Source: Tragulus kanchil
Lineage: Eukaryota; Chordata; Mammalia; Artiodactyla; Tragulidae
Assembly: GCA_022376925.1 (NCBI GenBank)
Contig: JAIOJX010000004.1
Location: 173,319,501 to 173,383,500 of the forward strand
DNA: 64,000 nt
Direction of reading: 5' to 3'
Shown here: in pieces, positions 1 to 10,728 of the stretch
How positions within the stretch are numbered: position 1 is the stretch's first letter
How the letters are laid out: each line of letters begins with the position of its first letter
The notes under the pieces: generated by a model
Databases searched by the model: none
Told to the model about the DNA's origin: nothing
Seen by the model: the letters and a program-made list of their open reading frames with translations, nothing else
Position numbers and translations under genes: made by a program

Positions 1-77
1 AGCGGGCACGTGTGCTGACCCCCGGGCGGGGTCCAGCGCTCCTCCAGCTCCACCAGGCTGGTCTGTGACCCGGTCAT

Positions 78-2196
78 TTCCTGCCTCCTTCCTCTCTGGT
101 CCCCCGTCCACCATCCTGTGTGACCCTGACGTTCAGGGCCACGCGGCAAGTGGGTCGGTAAGCCCTGAGGTCCAGCGAGCCCGCGGCCTTGGAGCACCCC
201 GCCCGGGAGCCCCCAGTGCTGTTAGCACAGTGGGGGGTGGAGCTGCAGGGCCGCTGAGGTTCCTTAAGAGCCTTCGTCTCTCATTTAGATAAAGAAGTGC
301 CGCTCAAATATATTTCTGTAAATAAAAACAGTTCCGTCCCCTTCCCCCTCCCCCCAGCCCTGGCCGGAGCCACCGGCTCGTTGAAGTTAGTTTATTAACG
401 AGGGTGCTGAGTGGGCCTGAATGGGGCCCTCCTATTGCGGATCTAATTATAAGCATGGGGACGGCAGCAAACAAGCTGCATTTAAAGGGAGCGGAGTCTG
501 GCGGCTCGGCGGAAAGTGTCCTCTAATGAACTTCTTTGGCACTTGTATCTTAGCAACACATTTTATTACATCCTGCTGCAGCTGGACTCGGGCTCAGCAA
601 TTTATCCCCCCAGCTCCCCCACGCTGACTTTCTTGGGCGGCGGGAGGGAGGAGTGCACTGACCGGCTTTCCAAGGCTGTGCTCGTATCCCTGCTGCTTTG
701 TTTAGTTGACGGAAAAGGCAAACGGGGTGCCCAGAGCCTTGCTGGCCGGCAGGAGGGCCAGGCCGGGCCTGGATGGTGGGTGACTGCCCAGCTCAGGTGC
801 GGGCGCGCGTGGGTGGAGCCTCACTTTAGCGCTGCCTGGGCTTGAGTATTTTTGTCCGGATGTTCCTGTAATGACACTGATTTGGATATGGCGGAAGTTG
901 GGGGCATTTGCAGATCTTTCCTCGGCACCAGCAAGGCTGTGAGTGGGTGGGACGTGATCTAGATGCAGGGATGTGGGGGGCAGTCAGGGAGCAGAGGCCG
1001 GGCCAGGGTCGGGACCTCCAGCCGGGCTGCTCCTGAGCCCAGGGACCTCGGCTGGGTCCTCCCCTTCCCGCGTCTTACGGCTCCCGTCTGCCGTGGGAGG
1101 TCCCGCAGGCTGGAGCTAGGGGAGGCGTCTTCCCGCTCCTGCCTCGTCACCCGGTCTACCGTCTTCCTGCCTCCTTCCTCTCTGGTCCCCCGTCCACCAT
1201 CCTGTGTGACCCTGACGTTCAGGGCCACGCGGCAAGTGGGTCGGTAAGCCCTGAGGTCCAGCGAGCCCGCGGCCTTGGAGCACCCCGCCCGGGAGCCCCC
1301 AGTGCTGTTAGCACAGTGGGGGGTGGAGCTGCAGGGCCGCTGAGGTTCCTTAAGAGCCTTCGTCTCTCATTTAGATAAAGAAGTGCCGCTCAAATATATT
1401 TCTGTAAATAAAAACAGTTCCGTCCCCTTCCCCCTCCCCCCAGCCCTGGCCGGAGCCACCGGCTCGTTGAAGTTAGTTTATTAACGAGGGTGCTGAGTGG
1501 GCCTGAATGGGGCCCTCCTATTGCGGATCTAATTATAAGCATGGGGACGGCAGCAAACAAGCTGCATTTAAAGGGAGCGGAGTCTGGCGGCTCGGCGGAA
1601 AGTGTCCTCTAATGAACTTCTTTGGCACTTGTATCTTAGCAACACATTTTATTACATCCTGCTGCAGCTGGACTCGGGCTCAGCAATTTATCCCCCCAGC
1701 TCCCCCACGCTGACTTTCTTGGGCGGCGGGAGGGAGGAGTGCACTGACCGGCTTTCCAAGGCTGTGCTCGTATCCCTGCTGCTTTGTTTAGTTGACGGAA
1801 AAGGCAAACGGGGTGCCCAGAGCCTTGCTGGCCGGCAGGAGGGCCAGGCCGGGCCTGGATGGTGGGTGACTGCCCAGCTCAGGTGCGGGCGCGCGTGGGT
1901 GGAGCCTCACTTTAGCGCTGCCTGGGCTTGAGTATTTTTGTCCGGATGTTCCTGTAATGACACTGATTTGGATATGGCGGAAGTTGGGGGCATTTGCAGA
2001 TCTTTCCTCGGCACCAGCAAGGCTGTGAGTGGGTGGGACGTGATCTAGATGCAGGGATGTGGGGGGCAGTCAGGGAGCAGAGGCCGGGCCAGGGTCGGGA
2101 CCTCCAGCCGGGCTGCTCCTGAGCCCAGGGACCTCGGCTGGGTCCTCCCCTTCCCGCGTCTTACGGCTCCCGTCTGCCGTGGGAGGTCCCGCAGCT
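78..2196. repeat. Tandem duplication 1 (offset 1086 bp)
   Basis: Copy 1 is about 78-1110 and copy 2 about 1164-2196, separated by a 53-bp stretch found in neither copy. The copies appear essentially identical, including the AT-rich island at 275-605. Probable unmerged overlap between assembly fragments. Confidence 0.95.
275..605. promoter_or_regulatory. AT-rich candidate conserved element (recurs at 1361-1691)
   Basis: An AT-rich island in a GC-rich intron: TCAAATATATTTCTGTAAATAA, TTAGTTTATTAACGAG, GATCTAATTATAAGC, GCATTTAAAGGG and AACACATTTTATTACATCC, ending with an E-box CAGCTG. It lacks any repeat signature. Such islands in introns of developmental regulators are often enhancers; conservation was not tested. 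Both copies come from duplication 1. Confidence 0.4.
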
Positions 2197-3404
2197 GCTG
2201 GGACCGCGCTCCACGCCGGGCAGGTCGAACGGGCTCCCTCCCAACGTGGAGGCCGGAAGTCTGAAATCAAGGGGTCAGCACGGCTCTGCTCCCTCCGGAG
2301 TCTACGGGACGGTCCTTCCTGCCGCGTCCAGCTTCTGGGGGCGCCAGGTGCTCCTGGGCGCGTGATGGCCTCCCTCTGGTGGCCTGTCTTCGTGTGGCCG
2401 TGTTCCGAGTCCGCGTCCTCTCTAATTACAAGGACCCCACTGCCCTCCCGATCCAGTGTGATCTCCACACAATCGGATAAAAGACCCGATTGGGGTCTTT
2501 TATTCACAAAGACCAGATTCCCACACAAGGTCAGAGCCTGAGGTTGGGATGGGCACTAACCCGCTGCCTCTGCGGTTGGATCTGGTCGCGCCTTCCTCGG
2601 ATCGCGCCGCCTGTTTCCCCCCTCCCGCCTGCCGAGCGCCCTCCAGGCTCCGGCGCGTTCGCGCGGCTCTGCCCCGTCCCCTCCCCACCGTCCTCCTGAG
2701 CGTCTGCTCTGACTCGACGGTCAGCGCCGTGCTGTCCTGACCTGTCACGTCAGCGTCAGGTGGCTCTGTCCACACTCTCGCGCGCAGAGAGAGCTGCCTG
2801 GCCCAGGAGGCGGCCGGCTCCCGTCGGGAGTGCGGGGTGCTGGCCGTGTGCGCACAGGGGTGCCCAGGCCAGGCGAGACCCCCTCCAGCCCGGAGTCGGC
2901 CTCTGCGGCCCGTCCTGGGACCCGGCCGCGGCGCCCTCTCCTAGGCTGCTCACCAACGTGCTTCCTAAGTGCATTTGGGAAGGCAGGCACCAGAGGAGGT
3001 GCGCCCTGGGTTCTGGCAGCCCCTGCCCCAGAAGCCAGCGGAGCCTCTGGCCAGCCGAGAGAGAAGGCCTCGGGCATGCGGTCCTGTGCTCCCAGGTGAG
3101 TGCTCAGCTGTGGTCCGGACGGAGGCCGGCAGAGCGCGGGGCGGGCTGCAGGAGGGGCCGCACGGGGCGCGGCTCGGAGGTGGGGAGGTGGTGGAAGAGG
3201 GCCGGGGAGGAGGCGGGGAGGTGAGGAGGTGAGCCGGGGCCCAGAGCCGCCAGCCAGAGCATGGCCTCTGCAAAGCCCCCTCCTTCTCGAGGAAAGTTCA
3301 TTCGTTCCCTTCACTTCCTCGATGCACAAAGGCGAAAATGAGGATTCATGACCGAACGGTGCCCCGGTGGGAAGAAAGCCTGGCTGTGGTGCTCCGGGCA
3401 GTAG
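2197..3404. other. GC-rich intronic stretch, nothing recognised
   Basis: CpG-rich between duplications 1 and 2, with long open frames on both strands but no recognised family, splice pattern or repeat. A CpG island near 2580-3250 is possible; I did not calculate it. Confidence 0.6.
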
Positions 3405-5730
3405 CTGAGGCTGTCCTTGGCCTGCGTGGGCAGGTGCCCCGCGACAGTCCTGAGAGGTGGCCAGGCCCAGCCTGGGCGTGGGCTCAGCAGGGGGACCTGT
3501 GCTGACCTCTCTGTTGACCGTGGCAGTTTCTCCTTGGAGGCACACAGAGTTCATCTTGGATGAACAGTAAACTTTTGCTTGTTCTTTTCTTGTTAGCAAG
3601 AAAAGATTTGTTAAGTAATACTGGGTTTTCTGTTGTGGAAAAGTATAAGTCACATCAGATTAACCGTCTCAGCCATTTCTAAGTGGACAGTTCAGTGGCG
3701 TCACGTCCATCCGCCATGTCGTGCCACCGTCACCTCTTCCCGAGCTGAAACTCTGTCCCATGGAACGCCAGCTCCCCTCTCCCTCCCCAGCCCATGGGGA
3801 GTATCTCTCCACTTCCTGCCTCTGGAGTGGGTGACTCTCGGTGCCTCATCTGCGCGGGATCGTGCAGTCTCTGTCCTTCTGTACGTGCCTCGTGTTGCTG
3901 AGCGTAGCGTCCTTGCGGTTCATCCATGCCGCAGCCTGCACTGGGGCTTCGTCCCTTGGTGAGGCTGGCTACCGTTCCGACCTGTGCATGCACCACTGCT
4001 TGCTTAGCCGTCCACCCGCTGATCCGTGGGTTAGTCATTTCCACCTTCTGACTCGTGGCTCTATGCTGCTGTGGACGTTGGGTGCGGGTGTCTTTCGAGT
4101 CCTTGCTTTCACTAATTTCGGGTACATAGCCAGACGTGGAATTGCTGGGTTGGACTTAGGCTTTCTATCCTAGGCAGACCCGTGGCAGAAAGAAGCCTAG
4201 GGGTTTCCAGGCTGACTCACGTGGAGACAGTGTAGTGTCTGCCCCTTCAACAGGCGGGCGTCCCTTGACCCCGGGGTCCCTAGTTTTGACATCGTCATGT
4301 TCTAGGGAACTTAGGGTGTCCCCGCTGTCTCCCCAGTGCCTGGCGATCCCTGCCCCGGGGATGTGGGCGTGCGCGGATGTGTGTGGGGGTCACATGGGTG
4401 TAGCAGAAGCTTCCACGAGACCTGTTGGCTGCTTCAGTCCACACTTTGCAAAGGGGCGTGCACCTCACAAGAATTCTCCCTCTAGAGTGTGGTGTCGACA
4501 TTAAAACATGGACATTAGAAATGTGACCTGCTTATGGCAGTTGGTCCATATGGTAGTGTTAAGGTCTGAGGCTGTCCTTGGCCTGCGTGGGCAGGTGCCC
4601 CGCGACAGTCCTGAGAGGTGGCCAGGCCCAGCCTGGGCGTGGGCTCAGCAGGGGGACCTGTGCTGACCTCTCTGTTGACCGTGGCAGTTTCTCCTTGGAG
4701 GCACACAGAGTTCATCTTGGATGAACAGTAAACTTTTGCTTGTTCTTTTCTTGTTAGCAAGAAAAGATTTGTTAAGTAATACTGGGTTTTCTGTTGTGGA
4801 AAAGTATAAGTCACATCAGATTAACCGTCTCAGCCATTTCTAAGTGGACAGTTCAGTGGCGTCACGTCCATCCGCCATGTCGTGCCACCGTCACCTCTTC
4901 CCGAGCTGAAACTCTGTCCCATGGAACGCCAGCTCCCCTCTCCCTCCCCAGCCCATGGGGAGTATCTCTCCACTTCCTGCCTCTGGAGTGGGTGACTCTC
5001 GGTGCCTCATCTGCGCGGGATCGTGCAGTCTCTGTCCTTCTGTACGTGCCTCGTGTTGCTGAGCGTAGCGTCCTTGCGGTTCATCCATGCCGCAGCCTGC
5101 ACTGGGGCTTCGTCCCTTGGTGAGGCTGGCTACCGTTCCGACCTGTGCATGCACCACTGCTTGCTTAGCCGTCCACCCGCTGATCCGTGGGTTAGTCATT
5201 TCCACCTTCTGACTCGTGGCTCTATGCTGCTGTGGACGTTGGGTGCGGGTGTCTTTCGAGTCCTTGCTTTCACTAATTTCGGGTACATAGCCAGACGTGG
5301 AATTGCTGGGTTGGACTTAGGCTTTCTATCCTAGGCAGACCCGTGGCAGAAAGAAGCCTAGGGGTTTCCAGGCTGACTCACGTGGAGACAGTGTAGTGTC
5401 TGCCCCTTCAACAGGCGGGCGTCCCTTGACCCCGGGGTCCCTAGTTTTGACATCGTCATGTTCTAGGGAACTTAGGGTGTCCCCGCTGTCTCCCCAGTGC
5501 CTGGCGATCCCTGCCCCGGGGATGTGGGCGTGCGCGGATGTGTGTGGGGGTCACATGGGTGTAGCAGAAGCTTCCACGAGACCTGTTGGCTGCTTCAGTC
5601 CACACTTTGCAAAGGGGCGTGCACCTCACAAGAATTCTCCCTCTAGAGTGTGGTGTCGACATTAAAAACATGGACATTAGAAATGTGACCTGCTTATGGC
5701 AGTTGGTCCATATGGTAGTGTTAAGGTCTG
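3405..5730. repeat. Tandem duplication 2 (offset 1161-1162 bp)
   Basis: Copy 1 is 3405-4565 and copy 2 4566-5730, directly abutting. The only difference seen is a run of four versus five A (near 4503 and 5664). Such identity with only a homopolymer change fits an assembly overlap. Confidence 0.95.
3600..4175 (-). mobile_element. Old LINE-1 3' segment (recurs at 4761-5336)
   Basis: On the + strand it resembles the antisense 3' end of old L1M elements: TCTAAGTGGACAGTTCAGTGG, GAGCTGAAACTCTG, CGGTTCATCCATGCCGCAGC and GAATTGCTGGGTTGG, in the expected order. It is heavily diverged. Repeated by duplication 2. Confidence 0.7.
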
Positions 5731-6762
5731 TCATTTATTTTCCGTTTTGTCTCTCAGGATGGTGAGTCCGTGCAGGTGCGGGGACCAATTCCCTGGAGTC
5801 CCTTCGCTCATTAACAACCAACAGTACTCAGCGGCATTTTTGTGTATCTGGTGTTGCCACCTATGTTGACCCACTGGAAGGTCATGTTTCAGGGGTGGAA
5901 AAGCCGTGTCCAGGGCCCCGAATGAGGACTGGAGACAGGGGTCCCGCGGGCTTGGGAGGCCGCGTCTTGGAGCCACTGTGACCCACTCCCTCTTCTCCAG
6001 GCCAAGCCTTGCTCGTCCCCTGGCACGGGCGCAAGGATGTCACGCTCGGAAGGTTCCCCCAAGCCTGCTGATTAAGCCACTCTGCGGGTGATTCCTAGGG
6101 CAGGGTTCCCGTCCGGCGCTTGTCTGGCCCGGCCCGGCCCGGAGGGGGGTCTCCCCCACATCACCACGGGCTCCTCCCAACCTGCGGAAAAGAGCCGGAA
6201 TCCGCTGGCTCTGCTCAGTGGAACTTCTTTTCCGGCCTTGGTATTAGTATTTCTTAAGCTTGCGTTGCTTGATTCTGACAAAGGACAAGGTGACATAAGA
6301 AGTAGCGGACAAAGACGTGCGGAGACACTGGCTATTTGGGAGATTTTGGAGGATGTCTGCCCGCACACGCGTGTGTGTGCGTGTGCGTGTGTGTGCCGAT
6401 AGCTGCAGTTCTGCCTTCTGTGGTCACCTTCACTCCAAACAGCTCTGTGGTCTCGCGCTCAGCTCCCAGTTCTGACCCTTGTCTGTCTCGGGGTCGTGAG
6501 CACGTCCTGCCGGTCCCCCCTCAGGTCCTCTTACTCACCTGAGAAGCGGAGGGCATCCCAGCCCTCGCTTGTGGAGCTTAGGGGTGAGGCGGACTGAAGG
6601 TGGTAGGAGCTTAGCACGGAGCCTGGCGCTCGGGGAGGGCTCCAGAGAGGCGGGTCCTCCTCCCGTGGCTTGAGGCCCGGCCGCAGTCCTCCGCGGCGAC
6701 GCTTCCACGAGCCCGTCTATCTGTGCCGCTGGCCTCCGCTCCTGTCCCCACCCCAGCGCCTG
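5731..6762. other. Intronic stretch, nothing recognised except a (GT)n run
   Basis: Mixed base composition with no SINE or LINE that I can support, apart from the short GT run at 6364. Single copy. Confidence 0.6.
6364..6397. repeat. Short (GT)n / (CGTG)n run
   Basis: An alternating CGTGTGTGTGCG run of about 34 bp, capable of Z-DNA. Single copy. Confidence 0.8.
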
Positions 6763-6770
6763 GCCGTCGT

Positions 6771-7112
6771 CTTTTTTTTTTTTTTTTTTGAACATTTATT
6801 TTTTATTTATTTATCTTTTGAGGAGTGGGGTGGGGAGGGAGGGGGACGGGCGGGCCACTTCTATTGATCTTTCATTTCTCTATTTTCATCCGTCTTTGTT
6901 CTTTTGGCCCTTGCGGGCCTCCCATCGCGGTGGCCTCTGTCATCGCAGAGCGCCAGCTCTGGGTGCGTGCGCTCCAGAGCTCCGGCTTGGTAATTGGACA
7001 CATCAGTCCAGCTGCTCCGCGGCATGTGGGATCTTCCCAGGCCAGGGATCGAACCGGCGCCCCTTGCACTGCAAGGAGGTGTCCTTACCCACTGGACCAC
7101 CAGGGGAAGCCT
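6771..7112 (-). mobile_element. CHR-like SINE, young subfamily, copy A
   Basis: On the - strand this is a tRNA-derived SINE: head GGCTTCCCCTGGTGGTCCAG, B-box GGTTCGATCCC, body of about 250 nt, and a tail ending GTGGCCCGCC before an A-rich end. A target-site duplication flanks it: GCCGTCGTCTTTTT at 6763-6776 and GCCGTTGTCTTTTT at 7113-7125, one mismatch. It is closely similar to the copy at 9398. Confidence 0.88.
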
Positions 7113-7125
7113 GCCGTTGTCTTTT

Positions 7126-9386
7126 TAAAGTGTAGCCCTTCCATGACGTTTCTGTGCTTAAACACCATCTCCCTCTCCACTGCCTGCAATAAGGCCTTCG
7201 CGTCTTCCTTAGCCTCTTGGTCCAGTGAGCGGAGTCAGCGGGGCTGCTGGGTTGAAGCCGGGGCTGGGCCTGGAGCCCGCCTCTGCGGTCTGCCCTCTGG
7301 TCTGACACCAGGACCCGCCGGCAGGTGAGAAACACCCTGGGCACCAGGGGACACAGTCTGTAAGTCAGTGGCTTGAGGAGGCAGGTTCAGATATTCTTTG
7401 CAGTTGAGAGACGGGACGTTTCATTTTTTGGTTTCAGCTCACTTCCTCAACCTCGTCTCTTGACCCCGCGCTGTTGGCTCTTTCCCAGACCTAAATGCCT
7501 GTGGGCCTCTGGCCCTGGCCTGGGACGGTGCTCCTGCCTGGACTGCCGGTGTCTCTTCATCAAGATCCTGCTCGTTCCCCGCAGCCCAGGCCAGCTCCTT
7601 CCGCTCTGAAAGGCACCTCCGGCCTCCTTTGGGTGGGAGGTCGTGACGGTCACGGCGGGGAGGACGTGGTGAGTGGGGCGAGGAGGCGGCTGTGCTGCTG
7701 CTCGTGACGGGCAGGGCGGTGCTGAGCGTGGCAGACGGACGCTCTCTTGCTGCTGACGGTGCCCGCCCCGGGCAGCCCCCGCCTGTGGCGGGCCTGCGGT
7801 CTCCAGTGAAGCGGGCGGTCACCACGCGTCTCCGGGAGGAATTGCCGCCCCCCGGACGTTGCAGGGACAGAGGCGGGTGTCGGGGCCAGTGCGGCTCGGT
7901 CCTGCCTTGACTGCCCCATGACGGTCCGGCTCTGCAGCCCAGGGTCTGCGTCCCCGCCGCGGACGCACACAGGCCACCAGGGTTACCGGACGACGGCCGC
8001 GCCCTAGGAACTGCGCGTGTGGCGGAAATGCTGGCGGATCGTAGCCTCCCGACGAGAGGGCTGTGCAGAGGAGAGGCGACAAGCTGTGGAGTTCTGAAGC
8101 GGAGTCCGGTGCCCCACCCGGGAGCCCTGCAGAGCTGATGACGAGAGGGCGCCGAGGGCAGCCGGCGCGGTTCTGAAACCCACGAGGCTCACGTGGCGTG
8201 CCTGTCCTGGCAGTTTTCGTCACGTTAGTGTCTCTTAGTCGGTCTGGATGTCCCGGGCCAGCCCCCCGGGCGCCGGCTGTCCCCTCATGCCGGAGCCTGC
8301 AGTTCTGTTGGCCGCCAGCCGGCACCCCGAGTCGCGGGAAGGAACTCACAGGTGGAGGAAACGGGAGATGGTTTTTCTTGGAATTTAAAACTTTAAGTGA
8401 AAAACAAGATGAGTAATCCCCACCTTAAAACTGTACTTGATAAATTGTGGAACAAGTGTGCGTACCGACAAGTGTGTGTGGGAAGTGCTTTCGCTGATGT
8501 AATGGCTCCTGGCATTTTTGGCGTAATTTGTGATGTACTTGCTGCCGTTCACTCTCTAACGCTCAGGCGGCCCTTTACCCTCCACTGGAGGTTCCGGGCT
8601 TCGCCGTGAGGACTCGGGCCCTGCCTGGAGCCTCGCTCAGGGTCCTCCGAGCCTGCCCCGACCGTCCGCCCCCGGGGCTCCCAGGAGCTCCTTTGCCGGT
8701 GGAAGCCGGGCGTCAGCCCACGCTCGGGAAACCAGGAACTCGACCACGGGCCCCGGCGTGTGTGACACACTCTCAGCAAGACGCTGGAGCCCCCAAGTGC
8801 GAGCACCAGGGCGCTGGGGGAGGAGCACCCTTTCCCTGGCCGCCTGACCCCATGGAGCGGTGCGGGCAGCACACTTCCTCGCCCGCGCAGACCTCCCCTT
8901 GTCGGTGGCGGTGGGGTTCTGGGGTGCAGGTGCTGGTGGCGGTCGCTGCGCTGTGGCTTCAGGGTTCTGGTGGTGGTGAGGTTAGTGATGAGGATGGGGT
9001 GCTGGTGGTGGTGACGGTGATTCTGTGATGATGGCGGTGGTGATGGGCGTCCCTTGCACACCTCGGGGAGAGACTGAGGAGAGCAGAGCCCGCGGGGGAG
9101 GCCCCGCCCCAGCCGCTCATCTCACACTCAAGTGAGGGCCTCATTTCCCTGCCCGCAGAGTAGACGTGGCAGATGCTGTGGGTACTTTCAAGGCCTCTGC
9201 GAATATCAGTGGTTTTACTATTCAAACTCAGAAGACGGCGCTGGATTCTAATCCCGTGACGTCTTTCTGTGGCAGTGGGGGAGGTGGAGGGCTGCCAGTG
9301 TGGGATCGGGCTGTTTTCACTAGTATTTTGGTGTATTTAGATATTTCTGTTCACCCGCATCCGTCCTTCCAGGATGAATCTTGAAA
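7126..9386. other. Intronic stretch with one simple repeat
   Basis: Besides the GTGGTGATG repeat at 8928, a moderately AT-rich patch at 8385-8560 (TTGATAAATTGTGGAAC, GGCGTAATTTGTGATG) carries no repeat signature. The rest is CpG-rich without recognised content. Single copy. Confidence 0.55.
8928..9048. repeat. Imperfect GTGGTGATG simple repeat
   Basis: About 120 bp of interrupted GGTGGTGATGG/GCTGGTGGTGG triplet-like repeat. The opposite strand would encode a His-rich run, but there is no supporting gene structure. Confidence 0.8.
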
Positions 9387-9397
9387 CATATTTCTTT

Positions 9398-9727
9398 TTT
9401 TTTTTTTCTTTTTTTAATTTTATATATTTATCTTTTGGTGGTGGGGTGGGGAGGGAGAGGGACGGGCGGGCCACTTCCACTGGTCTTTCATTTCTCTATT
9501 TTCATCTGTCTTTGTTCTTTGGCTCCTGTGGGCCTCCCATCGCGGTGACCTCTGTTGTCGCAGAGCACCAGCCCTGGGCGCATGCGCTCCAGAGCTCCGG
9601 CTCGGTGATTGGACACATCGGTCCAGCTGCTCCGCGGCACGTGGGATCTTCCCAGGCCAGGGATCGAACCGGCGCCCCTTGCACTGCAAGGCGGTGTCCT
9701 TACCCACTGGACCACCAGGGGAAGCCC
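9398..9727 (-). mobile_element. CHR-like SINE, young subfamily, copy B
   Basis: Same family and orientation as the copy at 6771. Over the roughly 97-bp tRNA-like head the two differ at about two positions. A perfect target-site duplication CATATTTCTTT flanks it (9387-9397 and 9728-9738), marking a recent insertion. Confidence 0.9.
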
Positions 9728-10139
9728 CATATTTCTTTTAAAACATAAAAGATCACAGAAAGGGCAAAAGACAGATTTCAGAGTCCTCATCACCTGCCCT
9801 TGGTCCGGGGCCCCTCACCCCCGCCTGGGCTCCTCCAGACTTGGCGATGGCGCCCAGCCTCGCCAGGCTCCCCGGGCCGAGTGGCTGGGGCCCTTCCCAG
9901 GAGTCAGCCGCCGGCCAAGGCCGAGGAGTAGAAGGGGGCCGTCTCTTTCTGCCCACTTGAGGTTATTAAATGGGCTTCTTCCCACGTTGCTCCATCTGAA
10001 TCAGGTCATGTTTTCTCGCCGGAACTTGCGCTCCTCCTTCCGCGGGCTTTGATCCTGGCGTTGCCCCGGAGGCTGCTGCTTCACCCAGGCGCCTCCTGCC
10101 TGCCCCAGAGCCTGCCACGCCCACAGTGCACGCTCACCT

Positions 10140-10280
10140 CTAATGAGCTACTCCAGAAATAAGCATCGATTTCTCGATAAAAATCACAATTAATTTTAAA
10201 TACCTTGTTACAGATAATTGCCAGAAACACACAAAGTCTGAAATTAATTAAAATCGACAGCCTCATTTGATACAGGATGT
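10140..10280. promoter_or_regulatory. AT-rich candidate conserved element (recurs at 11279-11419)
   Basis: Contains CGATTTCTCGATAAAAATCAC, CAATTAATTTTAAATACC, GATAATTGCC and GAAATTAATTAAAATCG: several TAATTA/ATTAAT homeodomain-type sites within 140 bp and no repeat features. Confidence 0.42.
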
Positions 10281-10444
10281 GCTTCTCGTGTGTCAGTTGT
10301 GTGTCTGAGCCAGGTAGGCCTTGCCCGGGCCAAAGCTGTGGCGCCCAGATGCCAGGCGGAGGAGGACGGGGTTTGCTGGAGGAGCCCGTGCAGGAGTGGG
10401 AAGAACCTGGCTGGCGCTGCCCAGGCCTGGCGGGCAGCCCTGCC

Positions 10445-10510
10445 TCCTGGCGGGTGCTTGGATGACCTTCTGAGCTCAGGCTCCTCATCTGTGGAATGGG
10501 TCTAGTAACA
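10445..10510 (+). mobile_element. MIR remnant (recurs at 11584-11649)
   Basis: GGCTCCTCATCTGTGGAATGGG fits the MIR 3' part. The Bov-A SINE at 10514 was inserted into or next to it. Confidence 0.5.
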
Positions 10511-10513
10511 ATG

Positions 10514-10728
10514 TATATGCACGGGCACTCAGTTGTGTCCAGCTCTTGGCGATCCTGTGGACTGTAGCCCGCCAGGCTCCTCTGTCCATGCGATTCTCTA
10601 GGTAAGGATACTGGAGTGAGTTGCCATTTCCTCCGGAGGATCTTCCCGACCCAGGGATCCTGCCTGTGTCTCTTGTGTCTCCTGCGTTGGCAGGCGGGTT
10701 CTTTACCGGCCGAGCCCTCTGGGAACCG
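10514..10728 (-). mobile_element. Bov-A2/Bov-tA SINE (recurs at 11653-11867)
   Basis: Read on the + strand it shows the antisense Bov-A signature: CACTCAGTTGTGTCCAGCTC, then GACTGTAGCCCGCCAGGCTC, and near the end GGCAGGCGGGTTCTTTACC. This family is specific to ruminants and is the main basis for the lineage call. It is repeated by duplication 3. Confidence 0.92.

Noticed and set aside
9640..9727. tRNA gene suggested by B-box GGTTCGATCCC (antisense) and similar sites
   Set aside because: All such boxes here belong to tRNA-derived SINEs with long bodies and A-rich tails. None forms a complete cloverleaf-length gene in isolation.
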